Assembly: GCA_964036665.1 (NCBI GenBank)
Contig: OZ038528.1
Coordinates: forward strand, 26,461,245 to 26,525,244
Length of the DNA stretch: 64,000 nt
Direction: 5' to 3'
Source of the DNA: Gordius sp. MW1
Taxonomy: Eukaryota; Nematomorpha; Gordioida; Gordea; Gordiidae
Within the stretch, counting starts at the first letter, position 1. The number at the start of each line of letters is the position of its first letter. This document shows positions 21,198 to 31,788 of the stretch, in pieces. The notes beneath the pieces are model-generated. The model was not told the DNA's origin and ran no database searches. It saw only the letters and a program-made list of their open reading frames with translations. The translations under genes were made by a program, and so were the position numbers.

Positions 21198-22340
21198 TTA
21201 ATTGCTATGCAATTTATGGGCTCGTTTTTTGGTGTCCGTCCGTTGTCCGTCCGTTACCCTCCAATGTATTTGCCCCAGCTTTCTGCCCCGGAAGTTCGAG
21301 TTCAAGCCCAGGAGGGGACAAATTTTTTTTTAAAATTAAATTAATATTTTGTTCGTGTTAATACCATTGATAATATGACTTTTTGGCCGTTCGCTGGCTT
21401 CTGACTAATGAAAAAATGACCATTGGCCAAATAAATCGAATTTTTTTGTTTCGTTTCTGAATTGGTATATTAGGTTAACATTGATAATTACCCTATGCCT
21501 TCCCCTAGAAGGGCCTATGCCTCTACTGATATGGGTCCATGTGCCCCAACAAAAGCCTATGCCTCTACTGATGTGGGTTCTAATCCCGGCGAGAGCAAAT
21601 TCTAAATTGCTGGTTCAAATCCCGGAGAGGGCAAAATTTTTATTTTTTTTTAATTCCATTAATATATTGTTCTTGTTAATACCATTGATAATATGACTTT
21701 TTGATGTTCCGCTGACTACTGACCAATGAAAAAAAATGACCATTGGCCAAAGTATAAATCGAATTTTTTTTTTCGTTTTTGAATAGTTATATTAGGTTAA
21801 CATTGATAATTACCCTGTGCCCTCCCCTAGAAGAGCCTATGCCTCTACTGATATGGGTCCCTGTGCCCCTACAAAAGCCTATGCCTCTACTAATGTGGGT
21901 TCGAATCCCTGAGAGGGCAAAATTTTTATTTTTTTTAAATTAAATTAATATATTGTTCTTGTTAATACCCTTGATAATACGACATTTTAACCGTGTCCTG
22001 GCTACTGACCAATGAAAAAAATCACCATTGGCCAAATTGTGATTCGAAATTTTTTTTCGTTTTTTTTTCAAATTAATATATTGTTTTTGTTAATACCATT
22101 GATAATATGGCTTTTTGGCCGTCCGCTGGCTGCTGACCAATGGAAAAAAAATCACCATTGGCCAAAGTGTGAATCGAAATTTTTTGTTTTTGTTTTTTTT
22201 GACTCGTATGTATTTATAACCCGTCTCTTGGTACTGACCACTGGAAAAAAATGACCATTGGCTAAATTGTGATTTGAAATTTTTTTTCGTTTTTTTTCGG
22301 CTCTTATGTATTTTGTTCTTGTTAATACCATTGATAAAAT
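21198..22340 (+). mobile_element. HINE-like element copy 2
   Basis: It begins AATTGCTATGCAATTTATGG and GTTTTTTGGTGTCCGTCCG as in copy 1. It contains CCTATGCCTCTACTGATATG blocks and about five CCAATG-AAAAATGACCATTGG minisatellite units between 21400 and 22290. The 3' hairpin end was not found here, so the copy is probably truncated. Confidence 0.6.
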
Positions 22341-23727
22341 TTATTTATTTAATTTAGAATAATTTTGACCGTATACTGTAACATTTTTATTATACTTTTA
22401 AATATTTAATTCGAGAAAACTTCAATGACGTCATTATTGTATATGATGCTATAAATGAAACTGGCCGGGAAATGTCCAATATTTTTAAAACGAAAAGGTA
22501 TTTTAGGAATCTGAAAAAGTTATTTTACCCCTGGCCGCCCTGGGGATCTACGGCTAAATTTTCGCGCGAATCGGGCGGGTAGTTTCACAGTTTAGAGATT
22601 TTATATCGGAAAATATTCATCATTTTATTATATAATAAACATATTCATTATAAATTATGGCAGCAAAAAAGTTTAGTTTTTCTCTACACATTTTATACCT
22701 AGACCTACTACGATACCCCTCTAACTCTACTATTCCTCTCCAGCTCCACAACTTCCTTTTTGTTGCCACACTTTGTGACTCCTTCGAGATTTTATATCGA
22801 AAAATATTCATATCGCCCCTTTTAAGATTCATCAGTTAAGTTACTTGTGCAACTAACTTTCCCCTTCCCACTCTATCAAATAAAATTAATAATATAAGTT
22901 ATATATTTCGTGGGGGTATTCGTTTTCCCTACCCATGTGACGTAATCAATTGAGGGGTAAAGACGTAGTTTGTTTAACAAATATTGATAAAATTTACAAC
23001 ATAATTATCATGTTATTGATCCACATTTTATTCCTCACCGCAACTATGGGTGCAAGAGTAATAACAATTAATGTCCGTGCTTGTTAGTAGATTTATAAGT
23101 TTTAGTAAGGAATGATAGTTACTATTGTAGGGGGAGGCATATTATAAATAACTTTCTAATCAAATTAATTTATTTCGCACCAAAAATCTAATTTACTGCT
23201 GCTTACCGTCAATGCATGATTTATGGACAAAGTTGGGATTTAAATAGTGCCTTAAAAACTCATTAAAATCAACTTTAAAATTTTTGGCATGCTATGTAAA
23301 CCAGTTATCTATAATAAAACGATGCATCTTTTAATTTTTGTTATTGTTTTATTTTTACAATTTAAAATTTGACCTTGAATGATCGTGATTAAATAGGATG
23401 ACCAAAATATCGTTCTAACCATATAGAATTACTAATCATATACAAAAATATTTCATGTCTAATCTAAGATATAATGCATTTTTTTTTTAATTTACTAAAA
23501 TGTCAAACATTTTGCCCCTCTTTAATTTATTATTGCCCCCTCTAATTCCAATGCCAGCTACGCCCATGGCTATTTTCCTTAGTCGCATAAACAGCAGACC
23601 AAAGAGTTTTTGGTCAAACCTTTTGTCTGTTTATCTTTAATCGACCAAAACCAATGGTCGACCAAACAAAACCCAGTCGTTTTTATAGCATTACTTATTT
23701 CATAAACTATAATTCCAAAATGCACGA
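22341..23727. other. Intergenic, no gene seen
   Basis: AT-rich. Two overlapping frames on opposite strands at 22620-22839 have no recognisable content. A GCCCATGG / CCAGCTACGCC stretch near 23560 resembles a hAT-type GGCGTAGC terminus but has no visible partner. Confidence 0.4.
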
Positions 23728-24092
23728 GTGCTATGCAATTTATGGGCTCGTTTTTTGTTGTCCGTCCGTCCGTTGTCCGTCCACCAAGTTATTGGCGCCA
23801 GCTTTATGACCTGGAGGTTCGAGTTCAAGCCCAGGAGAGGACGAATTTTTTTTAAATTAAATTAATATATTGTTCTTGTTAATACTATTAACTTTTTAAA
23901 TATTTGTATAAATTAATAATAACTAATAATTTTGCATTTTATACCCCCCTATAGGCATTCTCGCCTCTTCCCACCTTTCTCGCCCATAAATTGCATAGCA
24001 AATATGCTACGTTTATACGGAGTATAGATGAGTCGTCCCCCCTTCCCTTCTTCCCCTTCCCACGAGGGCCGAAGGCCTGAGTTTATATATAT
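23728..24092 (+). mobile_element. HINE-like element copy 3, short and nearly complete
   Basis: Within 365 bases it has the start TGCTATGCAATTTATGGG, the GTCCGTCCG run, a TTCTTGTTAATACTATT remnant of the minisatellite and the inverted CCCATAAATTGCATAGCAA. These are followed by the GATGAGTCGTCCCCCC tail and the 3' hairpin GAGGGCCGAAGGCC with GAGTTTAT. It defines both ends of the family because the minisatellite is almost absent. Confidence 0.62.
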
Positions 24093-24198
24093 TATTAATT
24101 TTTAACGCTATTGGTTATTAGACATCTGGTCCCATGTTGATTTAAAAAATCACTAAATATGTAATTAGATTATCGTGCCTAATATTTAAGATTTTTTG

Positions 24199-25211
24199 CA
24201 GTGTTGTGAATGAACGCGTTCAAATTATAAAAAATTGATGAACGGCGTTCCTTTTTTTGGGGGTGAACTTTGAACGTAAACGTGTTCCTTTTTTATGAAC
24301 GCGTCCAAATTTAACGTTCGTTTAATTTTAAAAAACCTTTTTTTATTTTTATTTATTTGAAAAATAATGTTAACCCGAATTTTGTAACAAAAAAGTCTTA
24401 TATTTTTTAATCAGCTGTCTTTCCTATTACCTTTTCTGGAATACTTTTAACATACCATAACGTGCAAAAGAAAATAGGATTAAAATATATTAATTTGATA
24501 TTATAAATTATATTTTAATTTATAGGTTAATATGGACAATCATATTATTATATCGTCGCCATCTTAAGATTCTGAATATTCAAAATAAGCAGATGAATTG
24601 AATATGAGAATCACCCATTTCATATAAAGGACCGAATTCAATAATTACTAAATGTAAAAAATAATAAACTTTTAATTTTATTGAAAAAAGGGTTTGAAAC
24701 CCCTAGAAATGATAATGAAAGAATTTTCAATTGAAATATCATTTTTTGACGAGGAAGAAAAGGGCGGATTGGAGGATGATATCTTATCGCAATCTTTTGA
24801 AGCGAAGGACAAAACATTAAATGTTTTTCAAAATTTCCTGCTTTAAAAGATTTGTTTATTTAGTATAATACTCAAATTTCCTCATCTGCCCTGTGGAGCG
24901 GGGTTTTAGTATAGCTAATGCTGTATTAACTGCCAAGCGTTCCGGTTATCCGACAAAAATTTTGAAAAACAATTATTAGTAAAATATAAATAAAAAATCT
25001 TTATATTCGCTCTATTATATTATATTTATGTTATCGAAATAAACCTGTTATTTTTTATCATGGGTAATATATTGTAAAAAATTTAAGACATTTATTTATA
25101 TTTAAAAAAAATCATCATAAAATTTTGAACGAACGTGAACGCGTTCCTTTTTTTTGAAAACGAACGTGAACGTGAACGCGTTCGATTTTTTTAAAAGTGT
25201 TTATAGCACTA
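24199..25211 (+). mobile_element. hAT-like element with 8-bp duplication and transposase relic
   Basis: Both sides carry the 8-mer ATTTTTTG (24191-24198 and 25212-25219). The ends read CAGTGTTGTGAATGAACG and, inverted, TAGTGCTATAAACACTTTT. GAACGCGTT words are packed just inside each end. Between about 24718 and 25000 a broken frame resembles the C-terminal hAT dimerisation domain (FPALKDLF, then SSSA, and KRS-RLSDKNFE-type remnants in shifted frames). An 8-bp duplication and these ends are hallmarks of hAT transposons. Confidence 0.85.
24718..25000 (+). pseudogene. Relic of hAT transposase C-terminal domain
   Basis: The frame from the ATG at 24718 reads KEFSIEISFFDEEEKGG and runs into NFPALKDLFI, then a stop. 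The following SSSA and AKRS segments, which in hAT transposases form the dimerisation helix region, continue in other frames. Catalytic residues further upstream are absent, so only the tail of the gene remains. Confidence 0.6.
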
Positions 25212-25399
25212 ATTTTTTGTGATCTTATTCAGAAGAAATACGTCTTGCTGTTAAAAGTTTTAAGACACAAAAAAGTCCAGATCCTTACTTGATTTAAACT
25301 CTCTTATAAGTATATATCAACACATGTAATTTTTCTTGATATATTGTAAGGTTTAATACCTAATTATTTGTCTGACTGTTTTAAAACGGTTAGTTTGAT

Positions 25400-25561
25400 T
25401 GCACAAGGGGGGGGGGCAAAACATAAATTTTTAAAGATTATCAAAAAAAATTTTGTTCCCCCCCCCCCCACTTCCGCCCATGGTTTGACCCCGCTCAGCC
25501 CCCCCCCCTCCCCCAAAGCAAAAAAGCGAGCTACGCCACTGAAAATTTCTCAGCCTCTTGA
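25400..25561. repeat. G-run/C-run region ending in a hAT-type GGCGTAGC terminus
   Basis: It ends AGCGAGCTACGCCACTG, which inverted is CAGTGGCGTAGCTCGCT, a common hAT end. Inside lie long G and C runs. The 69-codon frame at 25368-25577 is a proline-rich reading of the C runs and not a gene. Confidence 0.45.
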
Positions 25562-26655
25562 ACCCTGTCATCCGTAAGGAGCCCCGCCATTTAAATGTCG
25601 TTACACAGCAGTGATGTTTGCGTTAAGCCATAACTTTTGGATATGCTCTGGCAGCAGTTAATTTTCATGCATTATAATCAAAGGTGGACCCCCCTTCTTA
25701 AAAAACTAGTTTATTTAGCGGTCCGTCAAGCCTCATTTGCACTCCCGAGTCTCTCGTTGTTGTTGTTTAGCCTAAACCCCAAGCTTTTCTACACTTCGGA
25801 ATGAAGGTTCATTTGCCGAGCAATTTAAATAAGAGTGAAAAAAATGGACCCTAAATGGAGGTTAGTGTGCTTGGTTAAGTCATGCTGGTACTTAAAAAAG
25901 TTAAAATAAGAGCCTTTTGTCTAACTGTAAATTTGTGACCAATGATTTACGTATGGTTTTAGCCTAAACTGTAGACAGAATTGTACTTGATCATATAGGC
26001 GAAAAGGATTTTGGCTTCATGTCTTGGTCCAACAAGCTATTAATAAATCGAAATAAATGTTGCCGGGTATGTATCTCATTAAATATTATGTCCTCAAGCC
26101 GTGCAAATTAAATGTAAACAACAGTCTTCATTAGGCAAAAATATAGTCAGATTAATTTTCCATTTAAAAGAAACAAGTTGGACAAGTTGCAAAAAATTTC
26201 AGTAAGGATTTTGATCTCGAGCCGGTGTTAGAAGAATTAGACGCACACATCAGCTGTCAATAAACATTTTGGGGTATATATATAGCCAGATTTCAAGTTA
26301 TAAACCAGCAACTTGAATAATCTTAGAAAACGGTTCAGATTTACAAATCCGTCTAGGGCGGAAGAAAAATTAAGATAAACCAGGTGTCATCATTGATTTT
26401 TTATTCGGAGACAAAATTTTGTTTCCAAAATTGTAGTTTTCTTTGGTAAACCAAGTGGATAGGTTTGGACACGACGTAACATTCTTCACCGAAATTTAGC
26501 CCATGTAGCACTTAAAATAGTCTCCTTTTAATATTTGAAATTTGACGGAAAAACTTAAAAGCATTTAATAATTTTATTTAATTATTGCATATTGACTATG
26601 AGATATACTTTACCGTGATAAAATAACCAAATGGTAAATTTTGATATAATAATGT
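25562..26655. other. Intergenic, no gene seen
   Basis: No convincing frame, splice-bounded exon or repeat recognised. Confidence 0.4.
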
Positions 26656-26830
26656 ACCCCAGGAATAGAGATGTTAAAATTACTTTTCCACAATAGCTAA
26701 TTAAGTTACAGTTACTTTAAAAAAATGTAACCAATTACATTTTTTTCAAAAGTAACTGAATACAGTTCCACTTACTTCACTGATGGAACTAGTTACATTA
26801 AAAGTTACTCGGGTACATTAAAAAACAATA
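26656..26830. repeat. GTAACT-rich MITE-like segment
   Basis: The words GTTACTTT, AAAGTAACT and TAGTTAC recur in both orientations, as in the subterminal parts of some hAT-like elements. Borders are unclear. Confidence 0.4.
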
Positions 26831-26934
26831 TTTTTAAATATAATTTGTTCACATATTAGAAGAAAAATCACAAGGTATATGGTGATTCGACTTCAATAAA
26901 ACGTTATATTCTATATTGTCGTCTATTGTTTTTT

Positions 26935-27170
26935 TTTAAATAAACATGCTTTATTATAAAAAAGTATTAAATATATAATGAAATTAATAAAATGATACAA
27001 GAACAAAAATATATATAAATAAAATGTTTAAAAGGCAGTATTTACTCCCTCATCATCTTTAAGAATGGGCATTGAGTCCAGCAAGGAATAAAAATTTAAT
27101 CTGATCGCAATGGCGAATGAGCTAGTGGGACATATTTAAGGAATTTTAATAATTATAATAATGTGATGAG
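26935..27170 (-). mobile_element. 3' UTR-only fragment of the LINE A family
   Basis: TTTTTTTTTAAATAAACATG, GATACAAGAAC, CTTTAAGAATGGGCATT and GGAATAAAAATTTAATC match the 3' UTR of LINE copy A (27281-27480) and copy B (39410-39580). Only the last 230 or so bases inserted, which is severe 5' truncation. Confidence 0.65.
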
Positions 27171-27236
27171 TACTAGATTTAATGAAAATTACAATAGTAA
27201 GATGGTTTCTTATAATACCAGTAAAGGGGTATCAGT

Positions 27237-27280
27237 GGGTAGAGTCTCGAAAGATAGAGTCTATAATGAAACCTGTAGAC
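27237..27280. repeat. 44-base direct repeat, copy 1, beside LINE A 3' end
   Basis: TGGGTAGAGTCTCGAAAG...CCTGTAGA is identical to 31656-31699. It directly borders the A-run end of the LINE, so it is most simply a long target-site duplication. Confidence 0.75.
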
Positions 27281-27482
27281 TTTTTTTTATGTTTATTTAA
27301 AAAAAAGTATTAAACATAAAGTGAAATTAATAAAAAGATACAAGAACGAAAACATTTATAAAAAAATGATTAAAACACATTATCCGTTTCTTCATCTTCC
27401 TTAAGAATGGGCATTTGAATCCATCAAAGAATAAAAAATCGCAATAGCAATTGATTGTCTTAGTAAAAAACTATTCGATATT

Positions 27483-28229
27483 TTAGAAAGGGGGCGAGCG
27501 TTTATTGAATTCTTTCAAAAAATTTAATGCACTCTTCCCAAACGTCCCTGAGCACGACGAGACGATAGGAATAAAAATGGAGGTATCCGATAAAGCTAAG
27601 TATTTTAAGGTTTTACGATGCTCTGCCGATCCTAGGGGGTCGTGAGTATCGTTGGAGGAGGCAAACAGGTCAATACAGGTGTAGTCCCATTTTAAGAAAA
27701 GGCCTTTGTCCCATGGGATAAGTGACGAACCGACAAGACGCATCTGCCCTACGAGAGAGGGATCTGACGGTTCAAGGATGGAAGGAACTTTTGCCCGTTT
27801 GAGGGCAGCTTGAAGCAGTGTATCTATTTTTTGGTACCTACTATACCGGCTTTTGTTAAATTTACAATGCAGAGGGTGACGCGCTTCCTCATCTACAAGT
27901 GAATTACAAAGCCGGCAGGGATATGGGGATGTGAATTTACAGCCCAAGCGGAGGGCTATGTTGAAGGACAGGGTAGGGTTCTCTAAAAACATTCCCGAAA
28001 ACTTACTAGAGTAAGCTTCAAGCCATTCATGACAGGGTTGGTCGAAAGCCAATGACCTAAGATTGCAATGCTGTTTGGTGTCGCATGTCGAGAGAAGGTA
28101 AGCAACGAACCGCGACACCAAACTTGCATCCAAATCTTTTTGGGCATATGATTGTGGAATGTCAACTCCTAAATTGACATTCTCATTCCATAGAGATAAG
28201 GCTTGATTGATAGAGTGAGAAAGGGACAA
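27483..28229 (-). CDS. LINE copy A C-terminal part: CCHC motif and restriction-like nuclease
   Basis: The 248-codon frame contains NIALRLGCKF and then CRLCNSLVDEEARHPLHC, a CX2C...HX3C zinc motif. It ends with LVGSSLIPWDKGLFLKWDYTCIDLFA, where the family normally has RPDG before the PW and a WDxT, the place of a PD-(D/E)XK-like nuclease. Here RPD is replaced by RLV; in copy B it is intact as RPDGSS. The frame ends in KEFNKRSPPF, the natural C-terminus shared with copy C. It is out of frame with the upstream RT linker by one base near 28200. Confidence 0.8.
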   Translation of the reverse strand: MSLSHSINQALSLWNENVNLGVDIPQSYAQKDLDASLVSRFVAYLLSTCDTKQHCNLRSLAFDQPCHEWLEAYSSKFSGMFLENPTLSFNIALRLGCKFTSPYPCRLCNSLVDEEARHPLHCKFNKSRYSRYQKIDTLLQAALKRAKVPSILEPSDPSLVGQMRLVGSSLIPWDKGLFLKWDYTCIDLFASSNDTHDPLGSAEHRKTLKYLALSDTSIFIPIVSSCSGTFGKSALNFLKEFNKRSPPF

Positions 28230-28518
28230 GGTCGTTAATAGATTGTTTAAAAGAAAGGGAGGAGGAAATAAAGGCGGCTAAGGAAATCGCAGTTGGGGAG
28301 CGAATACCTAGACCGCCGGACTTTGTGGGAAGAGTGGCTTGAAGCCAAGTATTCGTGTTAAGAGAAATATTTAAAATTAATTCAAGTGTGGATTTAAAAA
28401 AGTGTTCATAATTGTGTAAAACATCTTTAAATAAAAAGGCTTGCGTGGAGCGAAAGGAGAATAAAATTTTGCTATTATAATAATTTTTTATAATGTAAAA
28501 GGAATGATGAGAGGGCAT
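28183..28518 (-). pseudogene. LINE copy A thumb/linker segment
   Basis: The segment MPSHHSFYIIKNYYN then FRSTQAFLFKDVLHNYEHF is followed by WLQATLPTKSGGLGIRS, the conserved block after the RT thumb in this LINE family. Copies B (38338) and C (45440-44916) have the same block. A frameshift at the 3' edge separates it from the nuclease region. Confidence 0.82.
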
Positions 28519-28877
28519 AGATTTAAAAATGTCTAATTTGGTTTTTAAAGAAGATAGGTTTTTGTCTAAAATGTTTTTGAGACACTCAGGGCCCCCGATA
28601 AGTGCGCCTAAACATACATATTGTCTTTTTTAATTTTGGCAAAGTCAAAAAACTTTGGGTGAATATTATCCAAGTCAGAATATATTTCACTTTTAGAGGC
28701 GTTTAAACATAAGTTTAAATGGGGAAAAAGCATGTATTACATCTAGTGCTTGGATTAGGTTGTCAGGGGTGCCAACAAAAGTGGCGCCATCTAGATACCA
28801 GACATTAAGGGTGAGGTTACAATGTTTGTTAATTTCGTTAATTAGGTGATTTATAGCCAAGCAGAATAAAGGGGAAT
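28519..28877 (-). pseudogene. LINE copy A RT active-site region, frameshifted
   Basis: No long frame survives, but consecutive frames read DSPLFCLAI, LTLNVWYLDGATFVG (28783-28812) and then IYSDLDNIHPKFFDFAK and LGALIGGPECL. The active box is YLDG, whereas the family normally has two adjacent aspartates. The preceding QGDP block (28881-28895) is disrupted by one missing base. Confidence 0.78.
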
Positions 28878-29711
28878 CTAGGGGGTCACCTTGTGGATCC
28901 CTTCTGCGGATTCAAGGAAGAATTCTCTAAATTTCAAAATCGAAGGACATCCGTAACTTAAAATGAAGTAGTTGGTGTATTGGGGAAATAGCTTGATAAA
29001 ATCGTTAATGAAGGCTGTGCGGCGAATGTTATTGAAAGCGTTTTTAAAATCCGGTTTTATAAAGGAGTCACCCAAAGGGAGGTGTTCCAGGGCTAAGCGT
29101 GCGGCATGGGTAGCTATCTCGCACCCTCCTTTGACCCCAAAGCCTAGTTGATGCGGAATTAAAGTAGGGGTCAATATGGGTTTGATCGCCGAACAAATTA
29201 ATTTAGAAATAATTCTTCGAAAGACACCGCCGATAGCGATAGGCCTGGCTGAATTGTCGGCCTTCCTTATAGCTAAAAGCTTAGCTCCAAAGACTATGGG
29301 CGTTATTTCTTTAGGTATGCTCTCATTGACTAAAAGGTTACAAAATTTGGTGAGTAAGTCTAGTAAGATGGAGTAGTTATTATTATCAATTGTTATAAGA
29401 TCTTTTAAAAAAATTGGTTTTATGCCGTCGAGATCACCTGAAGAAACCATAGGAAAGGATAAGATGGCATCTCGAATGTCTGATGACTTAAAAGCAATAT
29501 CTGAAGGTTGCGAGGGCGATAGGTAAGTAGACGATAGACTCTGGGCATGCCTGAGAACCATTTCTTCATATGATTTTTGTGAAGGACTCAAAAATGAATT
29601 GTCTTCTTCAAGGTATCTCATTGCACTTTTGATGTTGAATGAGTGAATTTTTCTAGAGATTATATTCGCTTTTTGTTTGGGGGTTAATATTTTGGATTCC
29701 TTTCTATCCAT
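28878..29711 (-). CDS. LINE copy A reverse transcriptase, fingers and palm
   Basis: A 277-codon frame contains SSGDLDGIKPIFLKDL (block 1), ARPIAIGGVFRRIISKL (block 2), PHQLGFGVKGGCEIATHAAR (block 2a/3) and FIKPDFKNAFNNIRRTAF with the first catalytic aspartate (block 3/A). It is interrupted just at the QGDP block, where one base is missing. The product would copy the LINE RNA at the nicked target. The frame opens at an internal ATG; the true protein continues upstream in another frame. Confidence 0.87.
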   Translation of the reverse strand: MDRKESKILTPKQKANIISRKIHSFNIKSAMRYLEEDNSFLSPSQKSYEEMVLRHAQSLSSTYLSPSQPSDIAFKSSDIRDAILSFPMVSSGDLDGIKPIFLKDLITIDNNNYSILLDLLTKFCNLLVNESIPKEITPIVFGAKLLAIRKADNSARPIAIGGVFRRIISKLICSAIKPILTPTLIPHQLGFGVKGGCEIATHAARLALEHLPLGDSFIKPDFKNAFNNIRRTAFINDFIKLFPQYTNYFILSYGCPSILKFREFFLESAEGIHKVTP

Positions 29712-29836
29712 GTTATATGCTGGAGGGCTGTTTTGACTGTCAAAATTTAAAACTGATTGTTTAATATTATGAGAGATATTTGCTTCTTTGTCTTGAGGAA
29801 TGGATAAAATGTAAAAAGAGAATTAAATAATTTCTC

Positions 29837-30136
29837 TCAATAAGATAAGTTCTGAGGGAGAGAAATAATATGGTTAAGTAAGTTTATTAAAAACTGTTGC
29901 ATGCACGCCCGGGCTCCCCTTGGAATTCTGGATATGGCTGGTGGGAATGCTTGAGATAAAAAGGCTCTGCTCCATGTCATGTCATTTTTTTCATTTGTGG
30001 TATAGTAGGTTTGATGAGGTATTAGATTAGGAATATCTGCACCAGAAGGGCTGAAATTAATGTTATCATCTAATATTAAGGTAGATGGTGGACATATAGA
30101 GTGTTTGGGGGAGCGAGCTTTCCTGAGGAAGGGCAT
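29837..30136 (-). pseudogene. LINE copy A N-terminal region after the zinc finger
   Basis: The 99-codon frame ends AISRIPRGARACMQQFLINL, the conserved IPRGAR block that precedes RT in this family. Just upstream, in a neighbouring frame at 30130-30210, CPLC, a later H and a C form a CX2C...HX5-6C finger, the probable target-binding finger. A frameshift near 30110 splits the two. Confidence 0.7.
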
Positions 30137-30214
30137 TTATTTTTAACAGGGCCATGTTGTAAAAAACAATTCTTTTTGTTTAATGAGATATTTCTGGAAC
30201 ACAAGGGGCATAGG

Positions 30215-31655
30215 GCTTTTAAAAGGACCATTTAATATGTATTAGAATTTTATCACAGACAAAAAAATCTATTCAGGTCTACACTGATGATTTATTGTAA
30301 GATTCTAAGTTATTGAGTATGTTGGAAAGATGGTTTGTAGTAAGGAATAATTAGTGATATCTAATAAATACCCAAAAATATCGAAATAGAGGGATTTATT
30401 GAATTAGTGCAAATTAAAGAATGTGTTCGAGGCTTCAAATTTATTTATATATTTATTCGCGCGAATTTATCTATTATTTATCATTTTTAAAATACCGAAT
30501 AAGCAGGCTTCACTATTTATTTATTTAAGCGTTTGCAATGAAAATGTATATCCGCGAATATTTTACATTTTCTTATTTCAGATCTATTACACCAATAATA
30601 TAATTAATTAATAATCGACGAATCATGGTGATACCATATAATGAGAAGATAAAAATAAAGGTTAACTCATCGTAATAATAATATCTATATGCGATGGTAA
30701 TAAAAAGCGAAGTGGTATTAACAATCTATTTTTATCCTAGTGGTAACACTCATGACTCATCAGTCATCCTAACTACGCGTAAAGTAAATTGGATCATATG
30801 TGTGTGGGGGGGGGTGAATGATCATATATATTTTTTAAAGGGAAACACCACAGGTAATAGTAATAATCGTAGCGTATAAGTATACGTGTGTGGGGGGGGG
30901 GAATAAACAAAAACACATAAGCTAGTTTTTCCAGGGGTGAACACCACAATATCATTAGTAAAATTGCTTTAATTATGTGTGTAGATATATAAATTAGGGA
31001 TAAAAGTATGTGTTGCTGAATTTGTATAGAACATTGTTTATTATAAACATGATTATTGGTTTTACTTTAATTATGGGTACAAGTAAAGAAAAAGTAATTG
31101 TAAATAAGTATTTAATAAGAATAATAGTATGCAAACTTTTGCCATACAAATTTAAGTTTCTGGAATCATCTGAACGTATAGGTGTGGGTGAATTTGCAAT
31201 GAGGTGATATTTGTATGCACAAAATATAAGAAATATCCACCTTTAGATTTTTGGCTAATTATAAAAGAATGTCTTTCCAAAAGAATAGTTAGGTGTCTTT
31301 CTTGGTTATTCCACAAACTTGATTAAAAAGAATGCACGAAAAATTATATTAGACTGATCTCTCAATTTCATGGCTGTGTAAGGTTTTGTAATTGTGAATA
31401 TGTAAATTGCAAGAGATATAGAAATATAAAATAGTGTCTTAAATTCTCGCATTGCTTCTGTATATGCTTCTATATTAGTCTTGGTGGGCTAAATTGTGCA
31501 GAGTTTTTCGAGTATACATAATTTTGTATTGGTTATATTGATTTCATTTGGCAGAGCAGCTGATAAAATTTAAGGTTAATATGTTTTTTGATGGGCAATT
31601 GTATAATTAGTAAAATTAAATCAAAAAATATGATTGGACCAAATTAAGTCATCTA
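30215..31655 (-). other. LINE copy A 5' region, non-coding
   Basis: Between the zinc finger and the upstream 44-base repeat nothing reads as protein. Two GTGTGTGGGGGGGG stretches (30799 and 30887) and duplicated ACACCACA words give it a partly duplicated look. It may be the 5' UTR or an older insertion. Confidence 0.45.
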
Positions 31656-31699
31656 TGGGTAGAGTCTCGAAAGATAGAGTCTATAATGAAACCTGTAGA
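31656..31699. repeat. 44-base direct repeat, copy 2, beside LINE A 5' end
   Basis: It is identical to 27237-27280. The sequence beyond it (TTGGATTTGTCGCTCG and on) runs into the gypsy A relic. Confidence 0.75.
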
Positions 31700-31788
31700 T
31701 TGGATTTGTCGCTCGATTGAACAGTCCTATTGTAGCGTGGGGCTGACTAGACGTTGCCCTAATTACCAGACAACTATTTTAGCTTAAT

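Larger units (their letters stand above)
27281..31655 (-). mobile_element. LINE copy A, zinc finger / RT / CCHC-endonuclease type
   Basis: On the minus strand it has a long 5' region, a zinc finger (30210-30130), RT (29711-28600), a thumb/linker, a CCHC motif and an RPD-WD-like nuclease region (27483-28229), then a short 3' UTR ending in A8. A 44-base direct repeat starting TGGGTAGAGTCTCG and ending CCTGTAGA flanks it (27237-27280 and 31656-31699). The layout fits LINEs with a restriction-like endonuclease after RT (R2, NeSL, Hero groups). The clade is inferred from architecture, not from a tree. Several frameshifts make it inactive. Confidence 0.8.

Noticed and set aside
25368-25577. Proline-rich 69-codon frame
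   Set aside because: It follows C runs and overlaps a hAT-like terminus.
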